NCBI GenBank assembly: GCA_033558025.1
Contig: JAUCEF010000007.1
Span: 3,038,001-3,102,000 of the forward strand
Length of the DNA stretch: 64,000 bases
Direction: 5' to 3'
Source of the DNA: Phytophthora sp. 'mugwort'
Lineage: Eukaryota > Oomycota > Peronosporomycetes > Peronosporales > Peronosporaceae
Below the pieces are notes generated by a model, which was given only the letters and a program-made list of their open reading frames with translations, did not search any database and had not been told where the DNA came from. A program made the position numbers and the translations under genes. Positions 21,881 to 31,902 of the stretch are shown one piece after another (within the stretch, counting starts at the first letter, position 1; every line of letters starts with the position of its first letter).

Positions 21881-22990
21881 ACAGCCAGCCCGGAGAAAGC
21901 TGCCAAGTGTTGAGAGAGAGAGAGAGCAGGCTAAGACCGCATTATTCGAGCCTATAAGGAATGACGCAATTAGCAAGAAGTAGCTAGGAGCAACGACGTT
22001 CACTACAGCACAGCGCGTCGGGCTGTGCTTGCTGAAGATGATGAGACAAAAGAGCACGGTGGTCTCCGAGCGTCGAACGTAAAGCTGACGGTATAACCAA
22101 TGTGAAAGCCTGAATAATACATAGAAGAAGACTCCCGCCGCCCGCTAGCTGACCTACGCGGCCTCCTTTTCAGCGATCTGGGAATCTCTGTGAGCAAGTT
22201 TACCATCCACAGAGCGCTACAAGGGATGCCGTACTCAGTCAAGCGCGTGCGCATCGAAAAGGTCACTATGAATTCCGACACCAACGAAGCCAAGCACAAG
22301 GCGTTCGTGGGAGAACTCAACAAGTACATCGATGCAGGTAACACGATAGTATTTCAAGACGAAACTAACTTTAATTTCTATCTTTCCCGGACCACTGGTT
22401 TGTCTCGTGTAGGTGAGCGCGCCGTCGTCGCGCTGCCGCCGTATCAGGGGCAAAACCTACATGTTCAGGTGGAGATTCTTCCGGCACGGTTATTGCGCTG
22501 CTTAAGACACACGACGGGTCCGTCAAGAAGGATGGAAATCCTCGCTTCCTAGACGTTTTGTTCATGGCTGCCTTACGCACGGATGAGTTTCAAGAGCTCG
22601 AGCCGAACCAGAAGATCGTCACTGCCACGGATAACGCCCCAGCCCACAGCGGTGTCGAGGGTCTAGCCCGCCGAATGCTGCCGAGGATGGCGTTTTCCAC
22701 GGCTTGAAATCCTACGGTTCGGAGCTTTCAGTCCGATGACTAACCCGATTGAGGGATGTTGGAACTCGCTCAAGGCGCGCATGAAGAAGCTCCTCGTGGA
22801 CCGCAAGGAGGAGATGATGGCGCGCAGCAACTACAGCACGTACAAGGAGCACCGGCTCGCCATTACGAAGGAGGCTGTTAAGGCCAGCAAAGGCGTTATT
22901 ACACGCCCCCTCGTGTGGAGGTTTGAGCATCACAGTCTGCGGTACTGTTTTCCCGCTGAACAAGCAAAGGATATGAAGCTGGGGGCTTGA
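21880..22990 (+). mobile_element. Decayed IS630/Tc1-like transposon (DDE_3 type)
   Basis: Coding pieces in order: RPLADLRGLLFSDLGISVSK at about 22135-22195 (end of the HTH domain); FTIHRALQGMPYSVKRVRI; the first catalytic block IVFQDETNFNFYLSRTTG at 22345-22400; then, in another frame, ATDNAPAHSGVEGLA near 22630 (second Asp); then TNPIEGCWNSLKARMKK at 22740-22790 (acidic third position) to the stop at 22988. All three catalytic acids survive, but at least two frameshifts and several upstream stops break the frame. A GA microsatellite lies at 21911-21926. Terminal repeats were not identified. Confidence 0.8.
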
Positions 22991-23768
22991 GCCTCAGGGA
23001 GAGGCTCGGTTTGGAAGTCACGAACGCTCTCATGGGTCAAAATGCAAATCATGCGAACGTCTGGTTTTGGGCAACGTACATAGAATTTGTGTTCGACTTT
23101 TTTGCATTTGTGCATCCTGTTGGAAAACATACATCTTGGCCGGGAGATGGTGTAGGGCGCCGATTTTCGACTAGGCATTTTATAATTTCAACTAGCTACT
23201 TTTTCTGACTACTGTTCCGACTAGCCACTAGTGGCCACTCGCAGCAGCAAGTACGTCTAGTGCAAAACTCAACCGGACAGAGTATAACACTTTTGACTGC
23301 ATTAGGCAAGCCACGGTTTACCCCACGTGCTACGCACACGGACCTTAAACCACAGGAAGCGTTCGAGACTCCGCTAAAATTTACCCAAAGTAGAATACTA
23401 CACTCTGATCCCTCACCCCACCCAACCAAGCTGGCGCGACCCTAGAAACCCCCTCTACCTCCCTGAGGGGGAGCACCTCGCTGCGCTCGTTGGCCGACCA
23501 CGCTTCGGACAAACGAATCACTTTGGTCCTTCTGTCCGACCAAAAAGTAGTAGCCTGGGCGGCAAAAGTCGCATTTCGGCTATGTGTGATCGACTAGTGG
23601 CTACCCGAAAATAAATACCCAATGGTGTAGATCCAAACTTAAACGTTTGGATCTATACTATTGTTGTCAAATGTTGTCCCGCACTGTAGCCATCTGTTTG
23701 CGGTGTCGAGCCGACCGTGACAAGTTTGATCTCTGCCCGATTCTATTGGCAGAAAAATCAGCACATCG
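22991..23768. other. Intergenic with inverted-repeat debris
   Basis: No gene. CGACTAGCCACTAGTGG at 23218 and CGACTAGTGGCTACCC at 23591 form a loose inverted pair that may bound a small non-autonomous element. The last 100 bases hold the 5' flank of the gene at 23769. Confidence 0.45.
23625..23658. repeat. 14-bp palindrome
   Basis: 23625-23638 and 23645-23658 are reverse complements with one mismatch, separated by TTAAAC. Confidence 0.7.
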
Positions 23769-24629
23769 ATGCAGCGCGCACATTATAACGCAGCAGTCTA
23801 CATTCTGCCGCCACTCGAGACAACAAGTCGTAAACGCGCCGCAAACTCGATCGCACTTGGGTCGTCTCGTCGTCGTTTATTCCCGGAATCGCCAACGTCG
23901 GCCTGCAGCGAGTCCCTGGCCGTTGCCTCCAGCGCCTCTGACGTCAAGAAACGCCCCTTGAAATTCCGCCCAGATTGGTCTGAACAGTTTTCGTCGCAGC
24001 TACCGAAGAGGACCTTATCATTTCTCATTCCTCGTCCCAGCTACCGCATTGACATGTTCCAGTTCTACTCGGCCGACGGCCCCAAGTTCGGTGAAGAAGC
24101 GGCCGAGATTGAGCAGTACCGCGCACGTCACCGCCGCATATATCGCGGACAGCAGCCGGACGCGACGCCCAATCCGCAGGTCGAGGACCTGGACGTGGAG
24201 CACGGACGCACTCGCAAGGTCTCGGCCAAGTGGCGGCAACAGCAGCAGCAACAACAAGTTCCGGTCAATAATCAGTTTGGCGTTGGCACGGAGTTGCACT
24301 TGGGTTTCAACGCCTTCGACTTCTCAGCGTCACCCGAAGCTTTTTTCGAGACGGAGCAGCAGCAGCAAATGGAGAACCAGGCACCTTCTCCGTCTTGTCC
24401 GGGTAACCAGCAGCTAGAGCAACAGCGGCAACAGGGAGTGGAGCACGGCACCAATATTAAGAACGTTAGTTTGTGGGAACGAAGGTCCCCCGGTCTTCAA
24501 CATCCTGGAGCTACGACCAGACAATTGCCGACGCTGGGACAGGATGCGCTGTGGGGAGGTCCCGTGCACTACGCTACCCATGATGCGCAGCGACGAACAC
24601 TCTACTACCAGCCGCAATACTACGCCTGA
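23769..24629 (+). CDS. Uncharacterised polyQ-containing protein
   Basis: 286 aa from an ATG at 23769 to TGA at 24627-24629. I do not recognise a domain. Visible features are a basic N-terminal third (SRKRAANSIALGSSRRRLF, nuclear-signal-like), a central charged stretch rich in Glu and Arg around residues 105-160, Q-runs at about 158-164 and 197-200, another Gln-rich patch near 215-225, and a C-terminus rich in Tyr, Gln and Pro ending YYQPQYYA. Composition and length favour a real gene over chance. Low complexity and basic clusters suggest a nuclear or RNA-associated role, but that is a guess. It converges on the PH-domain gene, with 92 bp between the two stop codons. Confidence 0.7.
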   Translation: MQRAHYNAAVYILPPLETTSRKRAANSIALGSSRRRLFPESPTSACSESLAVASSASDVKKRPLKFRPDWSEQFSSQLPKRTLSFLIPRPSYRIDMFQFYSADGPKFGEEAAEIEQYRARHRRIYRGQQPDATPNPQVEDLDVEHGRTRKVSAKWRQQQQQQQVPVNNQFGVGTELHLGFNAFDFSASPEAFFETEQQQQMENQAPSPSCPGNQQLEQQRQQGVEHGTNIKNVSLWERRSPGLQHPGATTRQLPTLGQDALWGGPVHYATHDAQRRTLYYQPQYYA

Positions 24630-24721
24630 GTTTTTCATCACCAACTGTAATATAACTAAACGAAACTGGTGAAGTCAGCCCAAAAGAAAATTTCATTCTC
24701 ATCTCAAGAAGCTACGGCTGC

Positions 24722-27700
24722 TCAACGCTGTTGATGCATCACCGACGCTAGATATACAATGAGGCCAAGCAAGACCGCGATGACGGCGTGGCGTGAGTCT
24801 TCTTGCACCCAGGCGAGCAGCGAGCCGTCCTTCTCGACGAGATCCTCGTCGCTATCGTCGTAAACATTGACATCTTCGCCAAGATCATCGTCATCCTCTT
24901 GAGCGTTTGACAGGCCACACGCTGCCACCATGCCAACGTGTGATTTCCCGTCTTGCTCGATGCTAGAGCGCCGCTCGCTATTCAAAGCGCTCGAGCAACT
25001 CCTGCCACCTCGATTGGGTAGCAAGTCGCGGGTGCTACTGCTTCGTCGTCGGAGGTCGGAGATATTCGTATCCCACGCAGTCCAAGTATCTGTCGGCCCG
25101 GCGTGACGCCGCACATTGCTCGCATCGGTGAGTGATTCTAACCACTCTTCTCCTTCGTAAATGGTTTCCGTGCGCAGCGCCAAGATCTCGCCATTGGGTT
25201 TAATGATCGCGATACGAATGCTATCGTTCTCTACCTTCTCCCATGCAAACCGCACGACATCAGGACCGCTGTTTGCCGTAATCTCCACAACCTCACAGCG
25301 GGTAAGCTCCATCATGTCGCGGTACTTGCGAGATCGTTTGTGGGAATAGTACGAGAACAGCGTTCCATCCAGCCGGCACCAGCGTTTCGACCAGCGTGAT
25401 GGCACCATGGTGACCTCCTTGGCCCCACCCTTTTCAGCATTCCGTTGAAGTTTGCGCTTTTCAAATGAAATCGACAGATACCCCACTTTCACGCGATTCT
25501 CAGGCTTTTGGCGCTTGTAGTTCTCCCGCAATGCTTGAATCTCATCGTGGTACGTGTGCACGAGGTCATCTCGCGCAAGGTCGAGGAGGTTTGGGACGCG
25601 TTCCATCAGCTGAGTCCGGGCTGCTGGGTCAATCGCGTGGAAGCCGAAGATCAGGCTCTCTAAAGCCAAGTGGAATGGAGGAGGAGGCAGTGCCAATTCG
25701 ATCTCGCTGTTCACACGGAAGCTGCTCAAGTGAGAAAGCGTCTTCGCGCCAGACGAATCCGTGCGAGAGGTGGTCGTCACTGTAGAGTCACTACTCGTAG
25801 CTGTGTGGACAGTGGTCTCCTCGCTTGAAGACGATGCAGACGTGCCGAAAGGAACAGAGTGAGGTTGCTTTTTCTCGTCCCTAAACGACCCGCGCTTCTT
25901 CACCCGCAACACCATTTTTCCATCAGCAACAATCGAGAATCGAGCTTCATCCTTCGGGCATAACTCAAGCTGCTGCTGTTGCGGATGCGCATCGTCCCAA
26001 AGGTCCACCAACCTATCAAGAGGTTTCTTTACATCCTCAAACGAGTTAACCAGAGAGTGGAAGTGCGTGTCGAAATACTCGAGCAAGGCGCGAAGCTTCA
26101 TCTTGGCATCGACTTTAAAGACCAGGTGCTTCTGGAACTTTCCAGATGAAAATTGATGGAAGTAATCCGTATCCTGGACAATACTGCCGATGGAAAGCCC
26201 CTTGTACTTGAGAAGGCATTCGCTAATAGCACCAGGATCCACATACAAACCCACCGTGAATCGATACTGATGAGAGCCGTAGGGTTCGTCGTATTCTTCT
26301 GGAGACACTGAAAACTGATGAGACCACGTTCCCAGCAGGGCACTGCCATCAACAACCAAGTCGCCGCTGAACAAAACGTTACTGTCTCGGTCCACCATCG
26401 GGCCGAAATGTACCATGAGGCTGCGACTCTCGCGACGTAGCATTTCTAGCTCTTGATCGTCGTATTCAGCCCATTCATCTTTGGTTGAGGGCTGCCGATG
26501 AATCTTAGGGGGGCCAAGGTGGCTGTGCCTCTTGGAGCGGCTGCTTTTCCCTGACTTGGCCACAACCTGCCCATTTTCTGTTTCATCACGAAATTTCTCG
26601 TTAATCTCGTCATGCGTTTCCTCCTGGTGTACTTGATGATCATTAACTCCATGCTCATTTTCAGCAGTACCAAATAGATCTTCAGCCTCGCTATCGTCTT
26701 CATCATCGTCTTCATCGTCGTCGTCTTCATTGTCGTCCTCATAGTCCGACTCGGAGTCTTCATCATCCTCGCTATCGATGCCCTGAATTCGTTCTTGAAG
26801 GCTGCCAAAGATTTCGTCTTGTGCATCCAGCACTTCTCCACCCCAAAGCGATGGCAATCGCTCAACTAGACCGCGCTTTGCATCATGCTGAATCGAGTTG
26901 CTGTCGAAGAAGAGGGCCTGAATGCATTTGCAAAGAGCGTGCGAAGCGATCGGCGGGTACAATTGGCCCCGAAGTCGGTACTCAAAGCGGTCGTCCTCGT
27001 GTATCCGCATGACCATAGACTCGGCTTTCTTCAGTGACTTTTCGATGAACCCGAGGAACGTTTGCATTGCTGCAGCATTGGGTCCCATACGAGGGGACAG
27101 CTCATCCCGCAGCAAAGCCGTAAGCACCGACTTGGATACGCGCTTTCGCGCTGTGACCACAAAGCTGCGTCGGAACGTCGTGTGGAAGAGCAGGTGGTCG
27201 TAGAAAAGTTGGTCTCCGTATAAACTCTTGACAACACGACCATGGAACTTCTGCAGCTCATTCGTAGCCGTCTCCGGGTCGATGTACATGCCTACAGCGA
27301 GGATACGTTCATCTGTCCAGCCCATGCGCCGTACGATAGGCCCGACACCAACCAGCAAGTCGCCATTAGCCAAGCTGGGCGGGAACGTGATCCGCGAGTA
27401 CATTTCCTTGAGCGGTCCGTACGTCATCCGGGACTCCAAAATCGGGATCACATCTTCACCAAACGAGTCGCGCTTCATGTTGCCCATGTGTTCATTGTCC
27501 AGCATATTGTGTGTCATGACGGGTGTCGTGTGGCCTCCCGCGTCTCCAATCTCGCCGCTTTCCATCGAACTGCTCTGCTGCATTAACAAATTACTGGAAC
27601 TACTGTCGTGGTCGATGGTATTATCGCCCAAATCTGGGATGGGCAAATACGTGGGTTTCGCCCGCCGCTCCGCCTTGTTATCGGCCGGTGCCTGCTCCAC

Positions 27701-28189
27701 GCTGGCGTGGAAGACGTCACAAAACGCGTCAATCCACTGGTGTCGCTCCCTTTCGGTTGCGGCGGCCAATGTGAGCTTGGTGTCCTTGATGAACAGCAAG
27801 AAGCCAAAAGGTTTAGGCTCGCTGCACATGCGGATGGTGATGGGCGTGTGCGGTGAGAGCGGGATGTCGCCCTTGCGGTTGCCCTTCTCGCTAAAGTACT
27901 GCAGCCGCGTGCGCTCCAACACGAAGTCGCGCCACTTCCACGTGAAGAGGCGGCGGTCGCGGCGCATGAGTTTGCCAAGCAGCAGGATGCCACCGCTTTC
28001 GGGTACGGACGCAACGCCATTGGCTGCGTGCATGGGCGGCGTGGATGGGTGCATTTGTGGCGTGCTGAAGGCGCTAGAGTGACCCGAGGACACCGCGAAG
28101 CTGGAGACGGACGTGACCGACACGTCGAAGGCTGAGACGATTGTGGACGAGCTGGCGGGTGCAGCATCGCCGCCTTCCGAGCGCCTCAT
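24722..28189 (-). CDS. Tail-anchored protein with two PH domains and two chalcone-isomerase-like repeats
   Basis: 1155 aa from an ATG at 28189, intronless. Order: low-complexity Ser/Thr N-terminus; PH domain at about 66-163 (GGILLLGKLMRRDRRLFTWK, ending with the usual Trp in ERHQWIDAF); a region at about 255-450 with AVGMYIDP and CIQALFFDSNSIQ; an acidic Asp/Glu run around 470-520; a second related region with FTVGLYVDP, HLVFKVDAKMKLRALLEY and SLIFGFHAIDPAART; a second PH-like domain at about 930-1060 (VGYLSISFEKRKLQ, RWSKRWCRLDGTLFSYYSHK); and a C-terminal hydrophobic anchor (VIAVLLGLIVYLAS) six residues before the end. The paired middle regions resemble the chalcone-isomerase fold by their glycine/YxDP strand and helix pattern; this is my reading, not a confirmed match. 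PH domains plus tail anchor suggest a membrane-contact or lipid-handling role. It shares a 208-bp divergent promoter with the gene at 28398. Confidence 0.85.
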   Translation of the reverse strand: MRRSEGGDAAPASSSTIVSAFDVSVTSVSSFAVSSGHSSAFSTPQMHPSTPPMHAANGVASVPESGGILLLGKLMRRDRRLFTWKWRDFVLERTRLQYFSEKGNRKGDIPLSPHTPITIRMCSEPKPFGFLLFIKDTKLTLAAATERERHQWIDAFCDVFHASVEQAPADNKAERRAKPTYLPIPDLGDNTIDHDSSSSNLLMQQSSSMESGEIGDAGGHTTPVMTHNMLDNEHMGNMKRDSFGEDVIPILESRMTYGPLKEMYSRITFPPSLANGDLLVGVGPIVRRMGWTDERILAVGMYIDPETATNELQKFHGRVVKSLYGDQLFYDHLLFHTTFRRSFVVTARKRVSKSVLTALLRDELSPRMGPNAAAMQTFLGFIEKSLKKAESMVMRIHEDDRFEYRLRGQLYPPIASHALCKCIQALFFDSNSIQHDAKRGLVERLPSLWGGEVLDAQDEIFGSLQERIQGIDSEDDEDSESDYEDDNEDDDDEDDDEDDSEAEDLFGTAENEHGVNDHQVHQEETHDEINEKFRDETENGQVVAKSGKSSRSKRHSHLGPPKIHRQPSTKDEWAEYDDQELEMLRRESRSLMVHFGPMVDRDSNVLFSGDLVVDGSALLGTWSHQFSVSPEEYDEPYGSHQYRFTVGLYVDPGAISECLLKYKGLSIGSIVQDTDYFHQFSSGKFQKHLVFKVDAKMKLRALLEYFDTHFHSLVNSFEDVKKPLDRLVDLWDDAHPQQQQLELCPKDEARFSIVADGKMVLRVKKRGSFRDEKKQPHSVPFGTSASSSSEETTVHTATSSDSTVTTTSRTDSSGAKTLSHLSSFRVNSEIELALPPPPFHLALESLIFGFHAIDPAARTQLMERVPNLLDLARDDLVHTYHDEIQALRENYKRQKPENRVKVGYLSISFEKRKLQRNAEKGGAKEVTMVPSRWSKRWCRLDGTLFSYYSHKRSRKYRDMMELTRCEVVEITANSGPDVVRFAWEKVENDSIRIAIIKPNGEILALRTETIYEGEEWLESLTDASNVRRHAGPTDTWTAWDTNISDLRRRSSSTRDLLPNRGGRSCSSALNSERRSSIEQDGKSHVGMVAACGLSNAQEDDDDLGEDVNVYDDSDEDLVEKDGSLLAWVQEDSRHAVIAVLLGLIVYLASVMHQQR

Positions 28190-28397
28190 GCTCGTCGAGT
28201 TGTCGCGTGTAGACGTCGATGCGAAAGACGAAGGACCGTCGTGGCAATCCGCTGCGATGCCACACTATCTGAGACTGGTATAACAGTATCAAGCCGGGCA
28301 TACCGGTATTAATTGTGTATGTGGCGACGGAAGTAACATTGTTAAGTGTTACTTTTTAAGTGCTACTTCTCATCTGTATAATTTTGAAATATTCGTT
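28190..28397. promoter_or_regulatory. Bidirectional promoter region
   Basis: The 208 bp separate two divergent ATGs (28189 minus, 28398 plus). It contains two similar TAC-CGG/GTATT patches near 28275-28312 and an AT-rich stretch just before 28398. No strong Inr match was seen, so this rests on position. Confidence 0.5.
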
Positions 28398-29601
28398 ATG
28401 GCGGGAGACGACATGGACGTTGAGGCGGCGGAAGAGCCTGTGGCTGCGGTGTCGGAGGAGGAGCCGGTGCCGCCGCGCTACTCGTTCCTGGAAATCAAGG
28501 AAGCGCAGCGCTCGTGCGGTGAGAAGATGAACGCGGCGGCGCTGAAGGAGTGCGGCTCGGCGTCCGTGGCCCAGCAACAAATCTTCCGGGCACATGTGAA
28601 CGACCTGTGTGCGACGGTGTTCGCGGCGGCGCTGCGCAAGTACAACCCAGAGGACAAAGGTGATGGGGTGAAGAGTGACAAGGAGGAGGATTGATGGTCT
28701 ATTTTGTTGCTGATGGTTGTATGCCGGTGATGGCAGAGGAGGTGGCACCGGTGGATGAAGCGACGGCGGCCAAGCTGACGGAGTTGCAGACGAAGCTCAA
28801 AGAGAAGGAGGCGGCGGTCAAAAAGCTCCGAGAACGAGTAAAGAGAAAGAGTGAATGTCACTTGTTTTTCATGGCTGACGTGGTGGCTGCTGTGTTGCGG
28901 CAGGTGCCGAGGATGGCGGCAGCTAATGCGCGTCGGGAACTGGCGAAGGCTCGCAAGCGTCACGCAGATGTGCGCGTGGCGTACGCTGAATGTTTTATTA
29001 TTGCTTGCTGCTGTTGGAATCGGCAATGAACATGTTAGTTTGTTGGTATTGTAGGGAGCCAGAGCCGTCCTGGGATGTAGCTGCCGAGCTGACGGAGGGG
29101 CAGCTGGAGGCGTTGAAGGCGGTCTACGTGAAGGTGTGAGAGCTTACGTGGAGTTTTGTTGACCGATGGTTGTCTGATGGTGGGGTGGTGGTTGTTATAG
29201 ACGGCGTCTTCGATTGCAATTACGAGTGCGAAGCTGTCTCAGGCTGTGAGTCAGACGGCCGAGACAATCAACATTGTATGGATTGGGTTTAATGTACTGT
29301 TCATTTCTATCTTGGAGCACGTGCTAACTCGATGGCTTTGTGTTGTTAGGTGGAGAAGGCAATGAAACGGCCAAAGACCGAAGTAGATATTGCCATGGAG
29401 AACAGTCCGATTAAGGCGAAGGCGTTGCTTAATGAGCAGGTGAACATCGTTTTTTGTTGAAGTGTGGTATGCATTTTTTTAATTTGATGCCTGCTCATTG
29501 TTTTATATATTTTCTGACAACAGGAACAGAGCAGACTCCAACAGCCGTCTCCTCTTCGCACACGTCTAGCGTTGCGGTTGAACGCTTCCAAAGACGTGTA
29601 A
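28398..29601 (+). CDS. Seven-exon coiled-coil protein, 253 aa (spliced model)
   Basis: My splice model has exons 28398-28659, 28737-28837, 28904-28980, 29055-29133, 29201-29275, 29350-29439 and 29524-29601. Every intron starts GT and ends AG, is 66-84 nt long, and the frame stays open to TAA at 29599-29601, giving 254 codons. The protein starts with an acidic stretch (MAGDDMDVEAAEEP), then a Cys/Ala-rich helical region, then charged coiled-coil segments (ATAAKLTELQTKLKEKEAAV; AANARRELAKARKRHADVRV), a Glu-rich linker, a Ser/Thr/Ala helix (SAKLSQAVSQTAETINI), and a basic tail ending SPLRTRLALRLNASKDV. No known domain is clear. The size and coiled-coil plus basic-tail plan recall kinetochore or complex-assembly subunits, but this is speculation. 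Unspliced, only the first 98 codons would be seen. Confidence 0.8.
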
Positions 29602-30623
29602 TTTATCGTTATTCGTTGCCTATTCTGCCGGGTTCGATGGTTTGAAGGCAGTTGGTAATACACGATCAAGTATGCTGCTGCAATCGACAGGCTGGAGGAG
29701 GATACTCGACGTGAGGCTAAATATTTCCTTCTCGATCAGATTTCCACTGAATTCATAGAGCACCATCTCACATCGAGGTCGCTTCTTGAAGTTGTGTATC
29801 AGTCCTGTACCGCTTATAATGTAGCACCCGCTGGCACACTTGCCGATTTCCAGTGGAACTTTTTCGTCGTCAATAACCTGGCGGGTACGCGACGACTACC
29901 CACACACCTGCTGCCTGATACTACTTCAGAAATAGTGGCATTGTAACCCAGAGGCTCGAGATAATCACTAAGACGGGTAAGGCTCGTGGACCAGCAGCTT
30001 TTAATTCGGATGGATCAGTGCGAATCAGTCCTCAATAACCGTACTGGTAAAAGTCCATCGACGATTCACCGACCTTCAAAACTATTGCCATCTTTTTGAC
30101 TGTCCAAAGGAAGAAGATATCGTCCCATGTTGGCGTCAAGACACCTCGCCAGATGATGACGCACGCCCAGAAGTATTGGCAAACAACTCAAATGATGCAT
30201 TCAGTACGACAATCGAGGTAACCCAAGTCTACGCGTTGAAGCCAAAGCCGACCCCCTTCCCGCGAGGAATGTGGCACCATCGTTTAAAGAGCGACATGGA
30301 TCATCTATGCCTTGCCAGGTTATCGTGCAACTAACTACCCATGTTTTAGCCTGTGAATCACTTCGCCATATCTCAACATTCTAAAGTGCTACGGATGAGC
30401 AAAATCCTTTTTGTGCTTCTCCCGAGGCTGACTGACGATCCGGAGTGCAGATAGAGGGAGGTCCATGGTAAACTCCTGATGATTGGATAAATGTTCCTTA
30501 CTTGGTAAAGACGCTTGGCTTTAATTAGCGCACTGAAATCGAACGGTCTCCATCGTTTAATTAATCTCGACTATTGCCCATACGTTCGCCCGCGTCCTTC
30601 ATTCGCTCGACTGGTTCGATCAC
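29602..30623. other. Intergenic with one long Met-less open stretch
   Basis: A plus frame from about 30002 to the TAA near 30330 is open without a start codon and reads protein-like (VHRRFTDLQNYCHLFDCPK, then ALKPKPTPFPRGMWHHRL). I do not recognise it. It could be an exon of a degraded gene or transposon. The rest holds nothing I can assign; the last 40 bases carry TCATTCGC and TCACTTGA motifs before the next gene. Confidence 0.4.
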
Positions 30624-31025
30624 ATGACCCAATCTCACTTGAAGCAGAGGATGACTCGAGCGAAAGAAGTATTCTCTCGACGACGTGTTAATAGTTGTGC
30701 AAGCTTCCTGTGGCTTTTAGTCATGATACTGGCGCTGGATGTGTGTCTAGCCGACGGAACGGAGGTCCTGTTACCCGGGGTGCGCTTTGTGCTCTTATAC
30801 CCGACTCGATTCCTGGCATTCTACGAACCTAAAGTGATGGCGTTCGTGACATTCGTGCACAACACGACCGAGGGACTGGAGATTTCTAATCAAGTGAGCG
30901 ATGCATGGGACTTTACTGTAGCGTTGGCCACGCTTGTATGCGTGCATCAGGTGATTGAAGCCGCCAGAACGACAGTCGCGGGCCGACTCAGGTCCTCTAT
31001 CGACACGAGCTCGGACGACTCGTAA
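30624..31025 (+). CDS. Small membrane protein of unknown function
   Basis: 133 aa from an ATG at 30624, with a second ATG at 30651 as an alternative start. Hydrophobic segments lie at about residues 27-43 (FLWLLVMILALDVCLA), 52-66 and 98-112. The C-terminus is basic, then Ser/Asp-rich (SSIDTSSDDS). The first segment after a basic N-terminus could be an uncleaved signal anchor or, less likely, a signal peptide. No motif identifies a family, and no RXLR motif follows the hydrophobic segment in the expected window. Coding potential is moderate. Confidence 0.5.
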   Translation: MTQSHLKQRMTRAKEVFSRRRVNSCASFLWLLVMILALDVCLADGTEVLLPGVRFVLLYPTRFLAFYEPKVMAFVTFVHNTTEGLEISNQVSDAWDFTVALATLVCVHQVIEAARTTVAGRLRSSIDTSSDDS

Positions 31026-31480
31026 AGCGGCAAGACCTCAGAAATTGTAAAGCTGTTCAACACACTAGTCCAACGCATTTGTTGTGTTCCGGATAAATAA
31101 TGCTACGAACAATATATGTATATCTATAAAATCTTTCTGAAGATAACCTACTATGAAAAGCATAACATGACAATTTAATAACGTATTGCCAAAGTTCCTC
31201 GAGTAACTTAAATTTAGGAAAGGGGTACAGTCGGGATTTAAACTATTCGCTCTTGAGCTGTACTTATCAACCGCGCCGCCATGTCCAGTCGTTTCGTGCT
31301 TAGCTATTCACGTCCTCCTCAGTGCAGCCGCAATTCGCGACTGTCTTGGCTGCTCATTTCTACTTCCGCCTGCTACACCAACAACACGAAGACAACGATG
31401 CTCGCACCGTAGTTTATCTCCAAGCGAGTCACGCCGTTCGTTCCACCCCCTTGATATACAAGCAAGACAAACCTATGCAC
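31026..31480. other. Intergenic, no gene recognised
   Basis: AT-rich 3' flank followed by unassigned sequence. Confidence 0.4.
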
Positions 31481-31559
31481 TTTTTTTGATGCCAGTGCTC
31501 CACGGTGCAAAAGCAAGGCACCGCTCCACCAATCTTCTTAGTCAAGTCCGCCAGAACCC

Positions 31560-31800
31560 CCCGGCTACGACCCCACTATGCTGGCTAGTTGTACACCCTT
31601 GCGGTCATTATGGACAAAATGTCGCAATCTACCTACTGCTGGGTGGACTGAACTGTCCGGTGCAACCTTCTCGTATCCCGAGAATGCCTCTGTGCGCAAA
31701 TACATCTCCCTTAAAGACATTTGCACTGAGACGCTAATGAAATACCTTGGGTTGCTAACGCAGGCTGTAACGGAATAAATACCCGTTACTTATCTTACAC
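31560..31800 (+). mobile_element. Probable hAT transposase fragment
   Basis: The plus frame reads GWTELSGATFSYPENASVRK, then YISLKDICTETLMKYLGLLT and a stop. This resembles the segment just before the first catalytic Asp of hAT-superfamily transposases (W...PFSF.EN...RKY...S..TL.KY...LT). The catalytic part that should follow is not readable. Similarity was judged by eye only. Confidence 0.4.
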
Positions 31801-31902
31801 TGTTAGCATAGGAAGCAGTAGGCAAAAGTTGACTCTGATTATTGACGAGACGGTGTCGAGTGTCAACACCATCCCAGCCATTAGATTTACTTTAACCGGT
31901 GG

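Noticed and set aside
23218..23606. Loose inverted pair as ends of a defined transposon
   Set aside because: The match is short and no target duplication or coding content was seen, so I only mention it as debris.
30624..31025. Possible RXLR or CRN effector
   Set aside because: There is a hydrophobic N-terminal segment but no RXLR or LxLFLAK motif in the expected window; the same holds for 54028-54606.
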